Source of the DNA: Lachnoclostridium sp.
GTDB taxonomy: Bacteria; Bacillota; Clostridia; Lachnospirales; Lachnospiraceae
NCBI GenBank assembly: GCA_021770065.1
Contig: JAETRR010000025.1
Location: 1-57,732 of the forward strand
Direction of reading: 5' to 3'
DNA length: 57,732 nt
Of this stretch, positions 27,559 through 37,292 are shown in pieces (positions within the stretch are counted from its first letter, which is position 1; each line of letters opens with the position of its first letter). Made by a program: the position numbers and the translations under genes. Below the pieces are notes generated by a model, which ran no database searches, had not been told where the DNA came from, and saw only the letters and a program-made list of their open reading frames with translations.

Positions 27559-28323
27559 ATGAGTATTTTAGAGGTAAAAGGATTAAAAAAGATATACACC
27601 ACACGCTTCGGCTCAAACCAGGTGACAGCCCTCCGCAACGTAAACTTTTCTGTAGAGCAGGGAGAATATGTGGCCATCATGGGAGAATCCGGTTCGGGAA
27701 AGACTACGCTGCTGAACATTCTGGCAGCTCTGGATAAGCCCACCGGCGGTTCCGTTCTCTTAAACGGAAAGGACATCACGAAAATATCGGAAAAACAGCT
27801 TGCAAAGTTCCGCAGAAGCAGTCTGGGTTTTGTATTTCAGGAATTTAACCTCCTGGATACTTTCAGCTTAGAGGACAACATTTACCTGCCTCTGGTTCTG
27901 GCAGGAGCCCCCTATGAGGAAATGCACCGAAGGCTGGTACCGATTGCAAAAATGCTTGGTATCTCGGAACTTCTGAAAAAATATCCCTACGAGGTATCTG
28001 GAGGTCAAAAGCAGCGTGCCGCCGTAGCCAGGGCTCTTATCACAAAGCCTCATCTGATCCTGGCGGATGAACCGACCGGCGCCCTGGATTCCCGTGCATC
28101 CGACGAACTTCTGCGTCTGTTCGGAGCCGTCAATGAGAGCGGTCAGACCATCCTGATGGTTACCCACTCGGCCGCCGCAGCCAGCCGGGCCAAATGTGTT
28201 CTGTTTATCAAGGACGGAGAGGTATTCCATCAAATCTGCCGGGGGGAGGACAGCGACGAACAGCTGTACAGGAAAATCACGGACACACTGACGATACTGA
28301 TGACAGGCGGTGAGCACAGATGA
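27559..28323 (+). CDS. ABC transporter ATP-binding protein (BceA-like)
   Basis: 254 residues with AAAAGGAGG upstream. Walker A GESGSGKTT, Q-loop FQEFNLL, signature VSGGQKQR, Walker B LILADEPTGALD and H-loop VTHSAA are all present. This is the MacB/LolD-like ATPase class that powers BceB permeases. It overlaps the permease by 4 bases. A 120-base spacer after the kinase contains a CTTACA...TGTAAG pair that may be the response-regulator site, as in other Bce modules (inference). Confidence 0.93.
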   Translation: MSILEVKGLKKIYTTRFGSNQVTALRNVNFSVEQGEYVAIMGESGSGKTTLLNILAALDKPTGGSVLLNGKDITKISEKQLAKFRRSSLGFVFQEFNLLDTFSLEDNIYLPLVLAGAPYEEMHRRLVPIAKMLGISELLKKYPYEVSGGQKQRAAVARALITKPHLILADEPTGALDSRASDELLRLFGAVNESGQTILMVTHSAAAASRAKCVLFIKDGEVFHQICRGEDSDEQLYRKITDTLTILMTGGEHR

Positions 28324-30395
28324 AAAAAGGGATTTACAGAAGACTTGCGGTAACAGGAATTAAGAAAAATAAACAGCTCTATTTTCCCTATCTTCTGTCG
28401 GGGACGGTAATGGTTATGGTATTCTATATTCTTGCGTTTCTCGCGGCATCCGATATGGTCCACAATCTGCGGGGCGGAGAGGCCATGACATCACTGCTCA
28501 TCTGCGGAGAGGTTATGATAGGAGTGTTTTCCGTCCCGTTTTTGTTTTACACAAGTTCTTCATTGATGCGGAAGCGCAAAAAAGAATTCGGCCTTTATAA
28601 TATTCTCGGCATGAACAAGGGTAACATCCTTGCAAGCCTTATATGGGAGACCCTGATAACCTATGGAACAGCGGTTTTCGGCGGTTTATTCTTCGGCGTG
28701 CTGTTTTCCAAGATTGCAGAACTCGGCCTGGTGAATATTATGGAGGAAGAAATCAATTACCGTATTTATATTGAGTGGAAGGCAGTTCTGACGGCACTTG
28801 TACTCTACGCCGGAATTTATTTTTTCATTTTTCTTAACATCGCGCGGCAGATTTATCATAACAATCCCATAGAGCTTCTTCACAGCGAGGCAGCCGGAGA
28901 GCGTCCTCCCAAAAGCCGGTGGATACTGGCCGCGGCCGGTCTGGCGCTTACGGCAGGCGCTTATGTGTGGGCAGTGCGGATTGATAATCCCCGGGAGGCG
29001 CTGATGCAGCTTATGGTGATTGCCGGGGTTGTGATTATCGGAACCTACCTCCTCTTTATCGCCGGCTCCGTGTTTTTGTGCGGATGGCTGAAAAAGAGGA
29101 AGCATTATTACTACCGGACTGCTCATTTTGTAACCGTATCTTCCCTGTCCTACCGGATGAAGCGGAATGGCGCAAGTCTCGCCTCCATCTGCATCCTTGC
29201 CACGGTTATCCTTGTGGCCCTGGTGGGAACGGCAGGCTTTTATGCAGGAGCTGACGATATCATTGAGCATCATTATCCCTATGATCTGGGGATTACGATA
29301 GAGACAGGCAGGATAGAACAGGAGGGGGCAGGCCGGACATACCAGGCGGAAATAGAGGCGGTTTTGAAGGATGCAAATGCAAAGGTGTCAAAGGCCGTCG
29401 CAGTCCATGAGGTAGGAATTGATGCGCCTGTCGAGGACGGTGTCCTGGATCTGGGCATTGACATTTATCAGAACGCGCCGAAAGAGGGAAATGTGGACGA
29501 ATGGAACAAATATCTGGAAAACTATGTATGTGTCCGCATCCTTTCTCTGGAGGACTACAACCGTCTCTGCGGCACTTCGGAGGAGCTTAAGGACGGCGAG
29601 GCTTTCCTTGCCGGAGGGAAGCGTTCGGCTGAGGTCAAAAGCATCCAAAACTGGGACGGAACGGAATATACCGTTAAAAAGACAGTAAAGCAGATGCCGG
29701 AATTATCTGCATTTGAACTGTACGGCAGCTACTCCGATATGATGATGGATTACATGGTGCTTGTGGTTCCGGATTTGGACAGGATGTGGGGATCTTTTGA
29801 TGCCGCTGCCTGGAGCATAAAAAACCAGGTCTTATGCTTTTGGGAATATGGCGCAGTGCTTGCGGAGGAGCATGACCGGCAGCTTGCCATCGGCGATATC
29901 TGTGAGGAGCAGCTTCAGAAAATGCTGGGAGAGGAAGGAACGCCGGGTTATACCTATTATACGAAGGCGGCAAAATGGGCGAGAATGAAAAGCCTTGCCG
30001 GAGGCGTATTGTTTCTGGCTCTTGCCATCAGCATGGTATTTGTCTTTGTGGCAACTCTGATCATGTATTACAAGCAGATTTCTGAGGGTTATGAGGATCA
30101 GAGACAGTTTTCTATTATGCGGAAAATCGGCATGACGAGAAAAGAGATACGCCGCAGCATCAACTCTCAGATGCTCACGGTATTCTGCCTGCCCCTTGTG
30201 ATGGCGGGAATCCATCTGGCCTTCGCGCTGCCGGGCATTTACCAGGTGATGAAGGCGAGTGTGCTGGACAACAGACCTCTGCTCATTCGGACCGCAGCAG
30301 TGAGCTTTCTGGTGTTTGCCGCAGCGTATGCTCTTGTTTATCTGATAACGACTAAGACTTATTTTAAGATTGTGAATCGGGAGGTGAGGGAATAA
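28320..30395 (+). CDS. ABC transporter permease (BceB-like, FtsX family)
   Basis: 691 residues, ten predicted membrane segments in the BceB order. There is one near the N-terminus, groups up to ~residue 320, a ~215-residue outside domain (about 320-535) between segments 7 and 8, and three final segments. The extracellular domain and FtsX fold mark it as a peptide-detoxifying and sensing permease working with the BceA-like ATPase and the two-component system. Likely substrate is a lipid-II-binding antimicrobial such as a bacitracin-type or lantibiotic peptide; exact ligand unknown. Confidence 0.92.
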   Translation: MKKGIYRRLAVTGIKKNKQLYFPYLLSGTVMVMVFYILAFLAASDMVHNLRGGEAMTSLLICGEVMIGVFSVPFLFYTSSSLMRKRKKEFGLYNILGMNKGNILASLIWETLITYGTAVFGGLFFGVLFSKIAELGLVNIMEEEINYRIYIEWKAVLTALVLYAGIYFFIFLNIARQIYHNNPIELLHSEAAGERPPKSRWILAAAGLALTAGAYVWAVRIDNPREALMQLMVIAGVVIIGTYLLFIAGSVFLCGWLKKRKHYYYRTAHFVTVSSLSYRMKRNGASLASICILATVILVALVGTAGFYAGADDIIEHHYPYDLGITIETGRIEQEGAGRTYQAEIEAVLKDANAKVSKAVAVHEVGIDAPVEDGVLDLGIDIYQNAPKEGNVDEWNKYLENYVCVRILSLEDYNRLCGTSEELKDGEAFLAGGKRSAEVKSIQNWDGTEYTVKKTVKQMPELSAFELYGSYSDMMMDYMVLVVPDLDRMWGSFDAAAWSIKNQVLCFWEYGAVLAEEHDRQLAIGDICEEQLQKMLGEEGTPGYTYYTKAAKWARMKSLAGGVLFLALAISMVFVFVATLIMYYKQISEGYEDQRQFSIMRKIGMTRKEIRRSINSQMLTVFCLPLVMAGIHLAFALPGIYQVMKASVLDNRPLLIRTAAVSFLVFAAAYALVYLITTKTYFKIVNREVRE

Positions 30396-30522
30396 CCCGG
30401 GAAATGTTTTTGTATTTTTAAAATTATTTGGTATAATGTAAGAAAATACTTGAAGTTTCCTAAGAAAATATAAAGAAATATCGAATCCTTGTCTGTAATA
30501 ATAAAGATAAGAAAAAGAAATA

Positions 30523-30569
30523 GTAACCGTTTGGCCTTGGAATGAACCAGCAAAAGGCCGGACGGTTAC
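30523..30569. repeat. GTAAC...GTTAC hairpin
   Basis: GTAACCGTTTGGCCTT pairs with AAGGCCGGACGGTTAC around a short loop. There is no T-run on the plus strand, so it is not an obvious terminator. It shares the GTAAC/GTTAC ends with palindromes elsewhere in the window. The rest of spacer 30396-30597 shows only an AT-rich promoter-like stretch (GGTATAATG near 30430). Confidence 0.7.
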
Positions 30570-30597
30570 GTGTATTCTTATATTGGGGGAAGAAAGC

Positions 30598-31611
30598 ATG
30601 AGACAGGATGACAGAAGATATCAGAACAGCAGGGAGGAGCGCGGAAGCCGGAGCCGCAATACGCAGCAGGGCCGCAGCCGGCGCAGTTCCTCTCATCCGA
30701 CGCAGAGGCGGTCCGATGCAAGACGTGCGGCTGCCGGTTACTGGCCGGACAGGCTGGAAGTAGAGCAGAGAAGAGCACAGGAGAGAAAAGAGCAGGAACG
30801 GCGAAGAAAAATCAGGCTTCAGCGAAAGCGCAGAGCCAAAATCCGTAAGCTTGCGGCTCTGTTCACAGCTGTTTTGTTTGGCACGGCCGTATTCCTGGCC
30901 TTAAAGCTGGGGAAAAACTGGACTGCAGAGCCGGAAGTAAAGGAGGAAAAAATAGACATTGAAAAGCTTGCCGAGGAAGATGAGTACCCGGAGAGCCTTT
31001 TAAAGCTTCTGGAGAAAAATCCGGAAACCAAGGATTTTGTAATGAATTATCCTAAAAATAAAGACAAGCAAGTGGATATTGACATATCAAAAGAGGTCAC
31101 TCAAGGGAAAATCCCTCTGTTTCTCCAATGGGATGAGCGCTGGGGATACGAGACCTACGGGGATGATTTCCTTGCCCTTACCGGCTGCGGCCCCACCTGC
31201 CTGTCCATGGTGCGCTGCGGCTTAAGCGGTGACAGTACCTGGAATCCTTATAAAACAGCCCGTATGGCGGAGAACGGCGGTTACTACGTGTCCGGAACCG
31301 GTTCCTCCTGGGATCTCATGACTCGGGGAGCGTCCGAGCTTGGGCTGAACTATGAGGAGGTTATCTTTGACGAAGAGCACATCAAAGCGGCCCTGGAGGC
31401 AGGCATGCCCATCATCTGTGTAGTAGGTCCGGGAGACTTCACGGACAGCGGACACTTCCTGGTCCTCACAGGCGTAGATGAGGAGGGAAGAATCATCCTT
31501 AACGATCCCAACAGCAAAATACGCAGCAAAGAAGCCTGGGACATCAACCAGCTGATGAGACAGATCAAAAACCTGTGGGCCTACAGTTACCAGGGGGCGG
31601 AAGGGGAATAG
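30598..31611 (+). CDS. Membrane-anchored C39-like cysteine peptidase
   Basis: 337 residues from ATG 30598. Residues 1-80 are very arginine/glutamine-rich and presumably cytoplasmic. One membrane helix lies near 85-105 (LAALFTAVLFGTAVFLALKL), then an outside linker and a C39-like papain-fold domain from ~165. Cys197 sits in GCGPTC, His286 in SGHFLVL, and an NDPN segment supplies the third residue. Such exported single-domain C39 proteins are common in Lachnospiraceae; they may trim peptides or peptidoglycan. It is not fused to an ABC exporter, so it is not a bacteriocin leader peptidase of the usual kind. Confidence 0.85.
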   Translation: MRQDDRRYQNSREERGSRSRNTQQGRSRRSSSHPTQRRSDARRAAAGYWPDRLEVEQRRAQERKEQERRRKIRLQRKRRAKIRKLAALFTAVLFGTAVFLALKLGKNWTAEPEVKEEKIDIEKLAEEDEYPESLLKLLEKNPETKDFVMNYPKNKDKQVDIDISKEVTQGKIPLFLQWDERWGYETYGDDFLALTGCGPTCLSMVRCGLSGDSTWNPYKTARMAENGGYYVSGTGSSWDLMTRGASELGLNYEEVIFDEEHIKAALEAGMPIICVVGPGDFTDSGHFLVLTGVDEEGRIILNDPNSKIRSKEAWDINQLMRQIKNLWAYSYQGAEGE

Positions 31612-31800
31612 AGTGGAGAAAAGAAAGGCCTGTCCGGCTTCTCGGCGGCTGCTGCCAGAACAGCTGCACAGGGTTACATAAATTGTCGAAAATAGTTGCA
31701 TTTCCTCAGATTTCATAATAAAATAGTCCTGTATACTCACAAAAACGGCAGGGCGCGTTTTTAACTGCCGTTGATAAGAATATATGAGGAGAGAAAAGGT

Positions 31801-34800
31801 ATGAAACACAGATTTTCAAGAGTTCTTGCAGGAGCTTTGGCAGCAATACTGGTGCTTTCTTCCGGAAGCAGCACCGTATTGGCCGGAGCAGATCAGAGGT
31901 ATGCAGCTTCAGGGGTTATTAATACAGGAGAACCGGAAAAAACAGAAGATTCGGAGGGAATCACACAACCCTCTGAGAATAATACAACAGAAGGGACAGT
32001 ACAGGCTCCCGATACAGCTCCGGGCGGGTCTGAGGGAGATACTGCGCCGCCGGACGGGAAAGACGGGGGACAGGCTTCGGACGAAAGCGATGCGCCGGAG
32101 GACGGAGGGGAACCGGAAGAGAATAAAAATCAGAATTCCAATCCTGCTGACACGTCTCGGGAGACGGAACAGACGGAACCCCTGCAGCCCGTTCCGGGGT
32201 CTGTAGAGGTGCAGATTTTTTCGGGAATTGAAGTTCAGAGGGATCAGAATTTTAATGTGTCATTAGAGGGCGTATCTGCTCACAGCACGACTGTAACCCT
32301 TCCGGGCTCAGAAGGGGAAGGAAGCCGGGAAGAAAAGGCGCCGGAAGCCTTTGCCCGGTTTGCGTATCTGGAAAGCGGTGAGTACACGCTGACTGTAACA
32401 GGCAGAGGCTATGCTCCTTACAGTCAGAAAATTACAGTAGCGAATCTGGGCAGCCGGGTACAGATCTACACCGGAAGCATCCCGCAGATAGATAAAAAAA
32501 ATGTACATCCAGGCGTGATCCGTTATGGTGATGTGAACGGAGACGGAAAGATTGACAGCAAGGATGAAAAAACTATCTTAGATGCCATTGAGAGCGGCCA
32601 GTATAATGAAAGCTGTGATCTCAACGGAGACAATACAGCAGATCTGCTGGATTTAAACTATTATACTACTTTGTCAGAAGTAAAAGAACAGTCCTCCACA
32701 CTGGAGAAGCTGATTCCGGAGGAAGCAATGACTCTGAAAGCAGTAGGCGGCACAAGGGTTGAGGGGGAACTGAGCAGTCTTTTAAGGGGCGGAACGGGAA
32801 ACGTAGGCCTTGCTCCCGCTGGGGGAAGCGCCATATCCTGGGACACTCCGGCAGCAGTAGCGTTTGACTTCAGTAAATCAGAGAAGGCAGAGATCGACGG
32901 AATCGTAATCCAGTCGCCGATGAACAGCGAGTATGCCATCGAACAGGGAGAAGTCCGGATCTGCTATGAGGATGGCGGAGTGCTGAAATATGAGCATGTA
33001 AAGTTTTCGGCTTCCAATAATCTTCGTATGGTGAGCGCTGTTTATGAAGAAAGCAGTAAGTTTGAGGCGCAATGGGATCAGAACGGCGCTTTGTGTATTG
33101 ATCTTGGCAGTAAAATCGCCGTTAAACATGTGATCCTGGTGATTACAAAGACAGCAAAATCCCAAAACCTTGCGGAAATTTCCAGAGTGGAATTCCTTAA
33201 TGATATGGAGACCAGGATTCCGGAGCCGGCGGCAGATATTCCCACAGGACTTCGGGCGGAGCCGGCAAACAAATCCTTTACCATAAGCTGGAACAAGGCC
33301 AGCAATGTGACAGGCTACGAAGTATCTATCACAAGCGGCGGCAAGACGGAGTTTCGTAAAACTACTTCAACAAAGCTGACTATCAGCCAGTTTAACAAAG
33401 ACAAGCTTGAAAACGGCACTGAGTATACGGTAAGCGTGCGCTCCACTAACGGGGAGTGGAAGAGCGCATACTGTACTGAGGCTGCAGTGGTGCCCAAGGC
33501 TGACAAAACGCCCCCTGCGCCCGACGGAGTATCGGTAAAGGGCAGTTATCGAAGCGTGGATGTGCGTTGGAAAAAGACCGAGGACGCAGACTGCTACAAT
33601 GTGTACTGGAAAGAAGACGGAGAGGCACAGTTCCGGAAAATTGCGGGAATTGAAGGACTTTATTATCAGATCAGCGATCTGAAGGACAACACAAAATACA
33701 TAGTCTATATAACGGCATCCAATGAACTGGGTGAGGGAGCCAAGTCCTTAGAGGCTTCCGGAAAGACCATAAGTGGTCTCATTGATGCAAAGCTTCCTGC
33801 CTACCGTCTAATCAACACCTCCAACGGAAGCGGTGTGCTGAGCAGTCATATTGCGTCGGCATCCGTGGGCGGAGGCGGCTTTATGGTGGACAGCGCACTG
33901 GATACGGAAAAGAACAGCGCACTGGGACTTCTTGATAACAATTATGCTTCCCACGTCCAGAGAGACGACTGGGATTACGGCGGAGCTTATCCGGGCGGGG
34001 ATAAGGGTATGACCGTGGAGCTTGATGCTGTCTACGATCTTGGAATGATTGCCTTTGCAGAGCCCCTGGATCTGGGAGCATATATGTACGCTACTGTACA
34101 GTACTGGGATGAGAACGGTACAAAGCAGACGGTAAAAAATATCACCATGCTGAAAAAAAGAGCCAACAGCCGGGATTATTATCTGATTAAATTCAAGAAC
34201 CCGGTTCGTACCTCCAAGATACAACTCGGCATCGGGCGGTACAACGGCGGACTGCGCAAGGTTACGGTATCGGAGCTTCGCTTTTATGAATATGACAGCC
34301 TTGAGCAGGATATTATGAACCTGTATGAGGATGATCTTCATATCACACTCCGGGAGGATGTGACAGAGGAAACCATTGATGAGCTGCAGAAACGTCTGGA
34401 TACTACAGACACTGTAAGCGGAGAGTATCATCCGGAGCGGACCTCACTCCAAAAAGAGCTGGACGCGGCAAAGAAGCTTCTGGAAACGGGGGGCTTAAAC
34501 GGTGTTTTCTATGTGAATCCGGATATCAACAGGAGTAAGGATTCGGGAATTGCCCTGGGAGGCTTAAATGCATGGCAGCCCCTTGGCGTTACTGCAGCCG
34601 CAGGAGACGATATTGTGGTTTATGTGGGCCATCCGGGAATGAAGGAGGGAGCAGCAGCATCCCTAAGTCTGGTATTTACCCAGCACCATGCAGAATCTTC
34701 TGCTTTAAGCAGCAGTGTAAATCTGAAAATAGGAAGAAATGAAATTAAGGTTCCCGAGATTTGCACTACAGAAAAGGAACGGGGCGGAGCTCTCTATATT

Positions 34801-37209
34801 CAATATAACGGAAACAACAGCGGAGACGCTTACGCAGTCCGGGTCAGCGGCGGAAGCAGCTATCCGGTGCTTCGCCTGTACGGTGCGTCCGAGGAGGAAA
34901 AAAGCCGGCGGATTGAAGCCTATGTACAGGAGCTGAGCGCTTATGTATCGGAGCTTAGTACAAAGCATGAGGAGCTTCATGAAAATTCAGAGAATGAAAA
35001 TTTAAAATATTCCTATAATGCAAAGGAGTGCATCTTAAATCTTACGGATATTCAGACAGATCGGATGATGTTCTCCCTGCCGGCCAGCCAGGTGCTTGCA
35101 GGTCTGGGAGAGAACCCGGCGGAACGCCTTTTGGGGACTACAAAAGCTATGGGAGATATGCTCACGCTGTTCTATCAGCATAAGGGCCTTACTAATTCCT
35201 TTGCGGAGGGAACCAACAGCAGTATTATAGACAAGAATCATCTGCCCTATGAGTATTTAAACATCCGCTATATGAAGATGTTTGCGGGAGCCTTCATGTA
35301 TGCAGCCGGGAATCACATCGGCATTGAGTGGAATGAGACTTCGGGAATGATGGGCGGAATACCGGTGGTGTCGGACGAACGGGGAAGATATGAGAGCGGG
35401 CGGTATTACGGCTGGGGAATTGCCCATGAGATTGGCCATAATATCAACCAGGGAGCTTATGCCCATGCGGAGGTGACAAATAACTACTTCTCCATATTGG
35501 CCCAGGCCAAAGACAGCAATGATACGGTCCGCTTCAAATATTCGGAGGTATTTAAGAAGGTGACCTCCGGGACAGAGGGCAGCGCAGGCAATGTGTTTAC
35601 GCAGCTTGGCATGTACTGGCAGCTTCATCTGGCCTATGACCGGGATTATAATTTCAAGACCTATGCCTCCTATGACGAAATTTTTGACAATCTGTTTTTT
35701 GCGAGAGTAGACAGCTATGCCAGAGACACCAGCCGGGCGCCTAAGCCGGGCGGAGTAGCTCTTACCTTGAACGGGGGGCGGGAGCAGAATCTGATGCGTC
35801 TGGCAAGTGCGGCAGCGGAACGGGATCTAAGTGAATTCTTTATCCGCTGGGGTATGACGCCGGATACGGAATCCACAGCTTATATGAAGCAGTTTGAACC
35901 GGAAAAACGTGCTGTTTACTATGTGGATGACACGGCCCGGGTTTATGAGATGGAGCACGGATCCGGAGAAACCTTCACGGGAAAACAGGTAGTTACAGCC
36001 GCAGCTTCCGTTAATAACAGCCAGGTAACTCTGGCTATGAATTATACAGGTTCTTCCAGAGAGCTTTTGCAGGGCTATGAGATTGTAAGGGTATTTGTGG
36101 AGGGCGGCCGGGAGCGCCGTGAGACAGCGGGCTTTACCCAGACTAATACATTTACGGATCAGGCAGCCTTTGCTGCAAACCATGTGATCCGTTATGAAGT
36201 GACGGCCATTGATAAGTGTATGAACCGTTCTGACGTCTGCCAGACAGGCGCCGTAAAGATAGAGGGGGACGGTCTTCTGGATAAGAACGCATGGACGGCT
36301 TCCACCAATATGATCTCTAATGAGGATGCGAAGCCTGATGGAACCGATGAGCTCCCCTGTGAGAGTGAAACCATATCTGCGGTGACGAAGGCTGTTGACG
36401 ACAATCAGAGTACAGTCTTTACCGGAACAACGGATGCAGAGGATCCGTATATTATTCTGGAGCTGAACCAGAGCAGACCGGTGTCCGCGCTGGAGTATAC
36501 CTTCGGGACCGGCGGCCAGGCAGTGACAGATTATAAAATCGAGATCAGTGAGGACGGCCAGGTGTACCGGGAAGTGAGAACCGGAACTTTTGCCCGGTCG
36601 GGCGAAAAGGAGAGGGTATACTTTACCAACGGCAGGGACAACTGGATCTGTACGTACGACGCGGCGTATGTGAAGCTGACGGCAGTGGGACAGAAGGGAA
36701 AGAATATTTCCGTGGCAGAGCTTGATCTGTACGGCCCTTCCGGCGATAATGTGGAATTCATGTCGGCTTCTGACGGGCAGAAAGCAATCGGAAAGCTTGC
36801 CGACGACTATCAATACGGGAAAAAACCGGATGAGAAAATTCCCGGAGGATCGATTGTATTTACCGGAAAGTATAAAGGAAATCCGGCATACAATGTGGTG
36901 GTGCTCTATGATGAAAAGGGGAATATTGTAGGCGGCACAGACGCAGAGGGGACTCTGACAGCCCATCAGATTATTCTGGCAGAGGATCCCAAGGATGCGC
37001 TGCTTGGCGATACTTCCGACGGAACCTGGATTTACTGGATTGAGCCCTCTGCAGGTATTTCCGCATCGGATCTTCCGAAGCAGGTGCGCGCGGAGCTGTA
37101 CCGGGTGGATAACGCCCTCACAAATGAAGGGCAGCGGCTGGTCAGCGACACGGTATTTACGGCAGTGCCGGGGACACTTCCGGAGATAAATCTTACAAGT
37201 AAAAATTAA
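31801..37209 (+). CDS. Giant secreted M60-family metallopeptidase with a dockerin-like domain
   Basis: 1802 residues from ATG 31801. A signal peptide (~1-28) is followed by a Thr/Glu/Pro-rich linker to ~130. A dockerin-like pair of calcium loops lies at ~243-292 (GDVNGDGKIDSKDE and CDLNGDNTADLLDLN). Discoidin-like sequence occupies ~300-470, two fibronectin III domains ~480-660, and another discoidin-like domain ~670-850. The M60/enhancin peptidase spans ~900-1400 with H1209-E-I-G-H and a downstream Glu in AEVTNN. C-terminal Fn3-like and discoidin-like domains follow. M60 enzymes cut O-glycosylated proteins such as mucins. There is no LPXTG or membrane anchor, so the dockerin may attach it to the next gene's product. 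Confidence 0.9.
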   Translation: MKHRFSRVLAGALAAILVLSSGSSTVLAGADQRYAASGVINTGEPEKTEDSEGITQPSENNTTEGTVQAPDTAPGGSEGDTAPPDGKDGGQASDESDAPEDGGEPEENKNQNSNPADTSRETEQTEPLQPVPGSVEVQIFSGIEVQRDQNFNVSLEGVSAHSTTVTLPGSEGEGSREEKAPEAFARFAYLESGEYTLTVTGRGYAPYSQKITVANLGSRVQIYTGSIPQIDKKNVHPGVIRYGDVNGDGKIDSKDEKTILDAIESGQYNESCDLNGDNTADLLDLNYYTTLSEVKEQSSTLEKLIPEEAMTLKAVGGTRVEGELSSLLRGGTGNVGLAPAGGSAISWDTPAAVAFDFSKSEKAEIDGIVIQSPMNSEYAIEQGEVRICYEDGGVLKYEHVKFSASNNLRMVSAVYEESSKFEAQWDQNGALCIDLGSKIAVKHVILVITKTAKSQNLAEISRVEFLNDMETRIPEPAADIPTGLRAEPANKSFTISWNKASNVTGYEVSITSGGKTEFRKTTSTKLTISQFNKDKLENGTEYTVSVRSTNGEWKSAYCTEAAVVPKADKTPPAPDGVSVKGSYRSVDVRWKKTEDADCYNVYWKEDGEAQFRKIAGIEGLYYQISDLKDNTKYIVYITASNELGEGAKSLEASGKTISGLIDAKLPAYRLINTSNGSGVLSSHIASASVGGGGFMVDSALDTEKNSALGLLDNNYASHVQRDDWDYGGAYPGGDKGMTVELDAVYDLGMIAFAEPLDLGAYMYATVQYWDENGTKQTVKNITMLKKRANSRDYYLIKFKNPVRTSKIQLGIGRYNGGLRKVTVSELRFYEYDSLEQDIMNLYEDDLHITLREDVTEETIDELQKRLDTTDTVSGEYHPERTSLQKELDAAKKLLETGGLNGVFYVNPDINRSKDSGIALGGLNAWQPLGVTAAAGDDIVVYVGHPGMKEGAAASLSLVFTQHHAESSALSSSVNLKIGRNEIKVPEICTTEKERGGALYIQYNGNNSGDAYAVRVSGGSSYPVLRLYGASEEEKSRRIEAYVQELSAYVSELSTKHEELHENSENENLKYSYNAKECILNLTDIQTDRMMFSLPASQVLAGLGENPAERLLGTTKAMGDMLTLFYQHKGLTNSFAEGTNSSIIDKNHLPYEYLNIRYMKMFAGAFMYAAGNHIGIEWNETSGMMGGIPVVSDERGRYESGRYYGWGIAHEIGHNINQGAYAHAEVTNNYFSILAQAKDSNDTVRFKYSEVFKKVTSGTEGSAGNVFTQLGMYWQLHLAYDRDYNFKTYASYDEIFDNLFFARVDSYARDTSRAPKPGGVALTLNGGREQNLMRLASAAAERDLSEFFIRWGMTPDTESTAYMKQFEPEKRAVYYVDDTARVYEMEHGSGETFTGKQVVTAAASVNNSQVTLAMNYTGSSRELLQGYEIVRVFVEGGRERRETAGFTQTNTFTDQAAFAANHVIRYEVTAIDKCMNRSDVCQTGAVKIEGDGLLDKNAWTASTNMISNEDAKPDGTDELPCESETISAVTKAVDDNQSTVFTGTTDAEDPYIILELNQSRPVSALEYTFGTGGQAVTDYKIEISEDGQVYREVRTGTFARSGEKERVYFTNGRDNWICTYDAAYVKLTAVGQKGKNISVAELDLYGPSGDNVEFMSASDGQKAIGKLADDYQYGKKPDEKIPGGSIVFTGKYKGNPAYNVVVLYDEKGNIVGGTDAEGTLTAHQIILAEDPKDALLGDTSDGTWIYWIEPSAGISASDLPKQVRAELYRVDNALTNEGQRLVSDTVFTAVPGTLPEINLTSKN

Positions 37210-37236
37210 AGCGCGTGAAACAAAGATACCTAATGG

Positions 37237-37263
37237 GTTACTGTTCCTTCTGTGGCCGGTAAC
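37237..37263. repeat. GTTAC-family palindrome, variant copy
   Basis: GTTACTGTTC...GGTAAC, matching the copies at 21499 and 54141 at about 22 of 27 positions. The flanks extend the stem (AATGG/CCATT, 37232-37268). It lies between the M60 peptidase and the cohesin-like gene and may affect their relative expression. Confidence 0.75.
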
Positions 37264-37292
37264 CCATTATATACACAGCAAGGGAGGCAGAA

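Noticed and set aside
27462..27737. 91-codon open frame on the plus strand
   Set aside because: Overlaps the BceA-like gene in another frame; the real gene has a strong ribosome site and all ABC motifs.
35827..36966. 379-codon open frame on the minus strand
   Set aside because: Antisense shadow of the M60 peptidase gene; low-complexity hydrophobic/His/Arg mixture without a recognisable domain.
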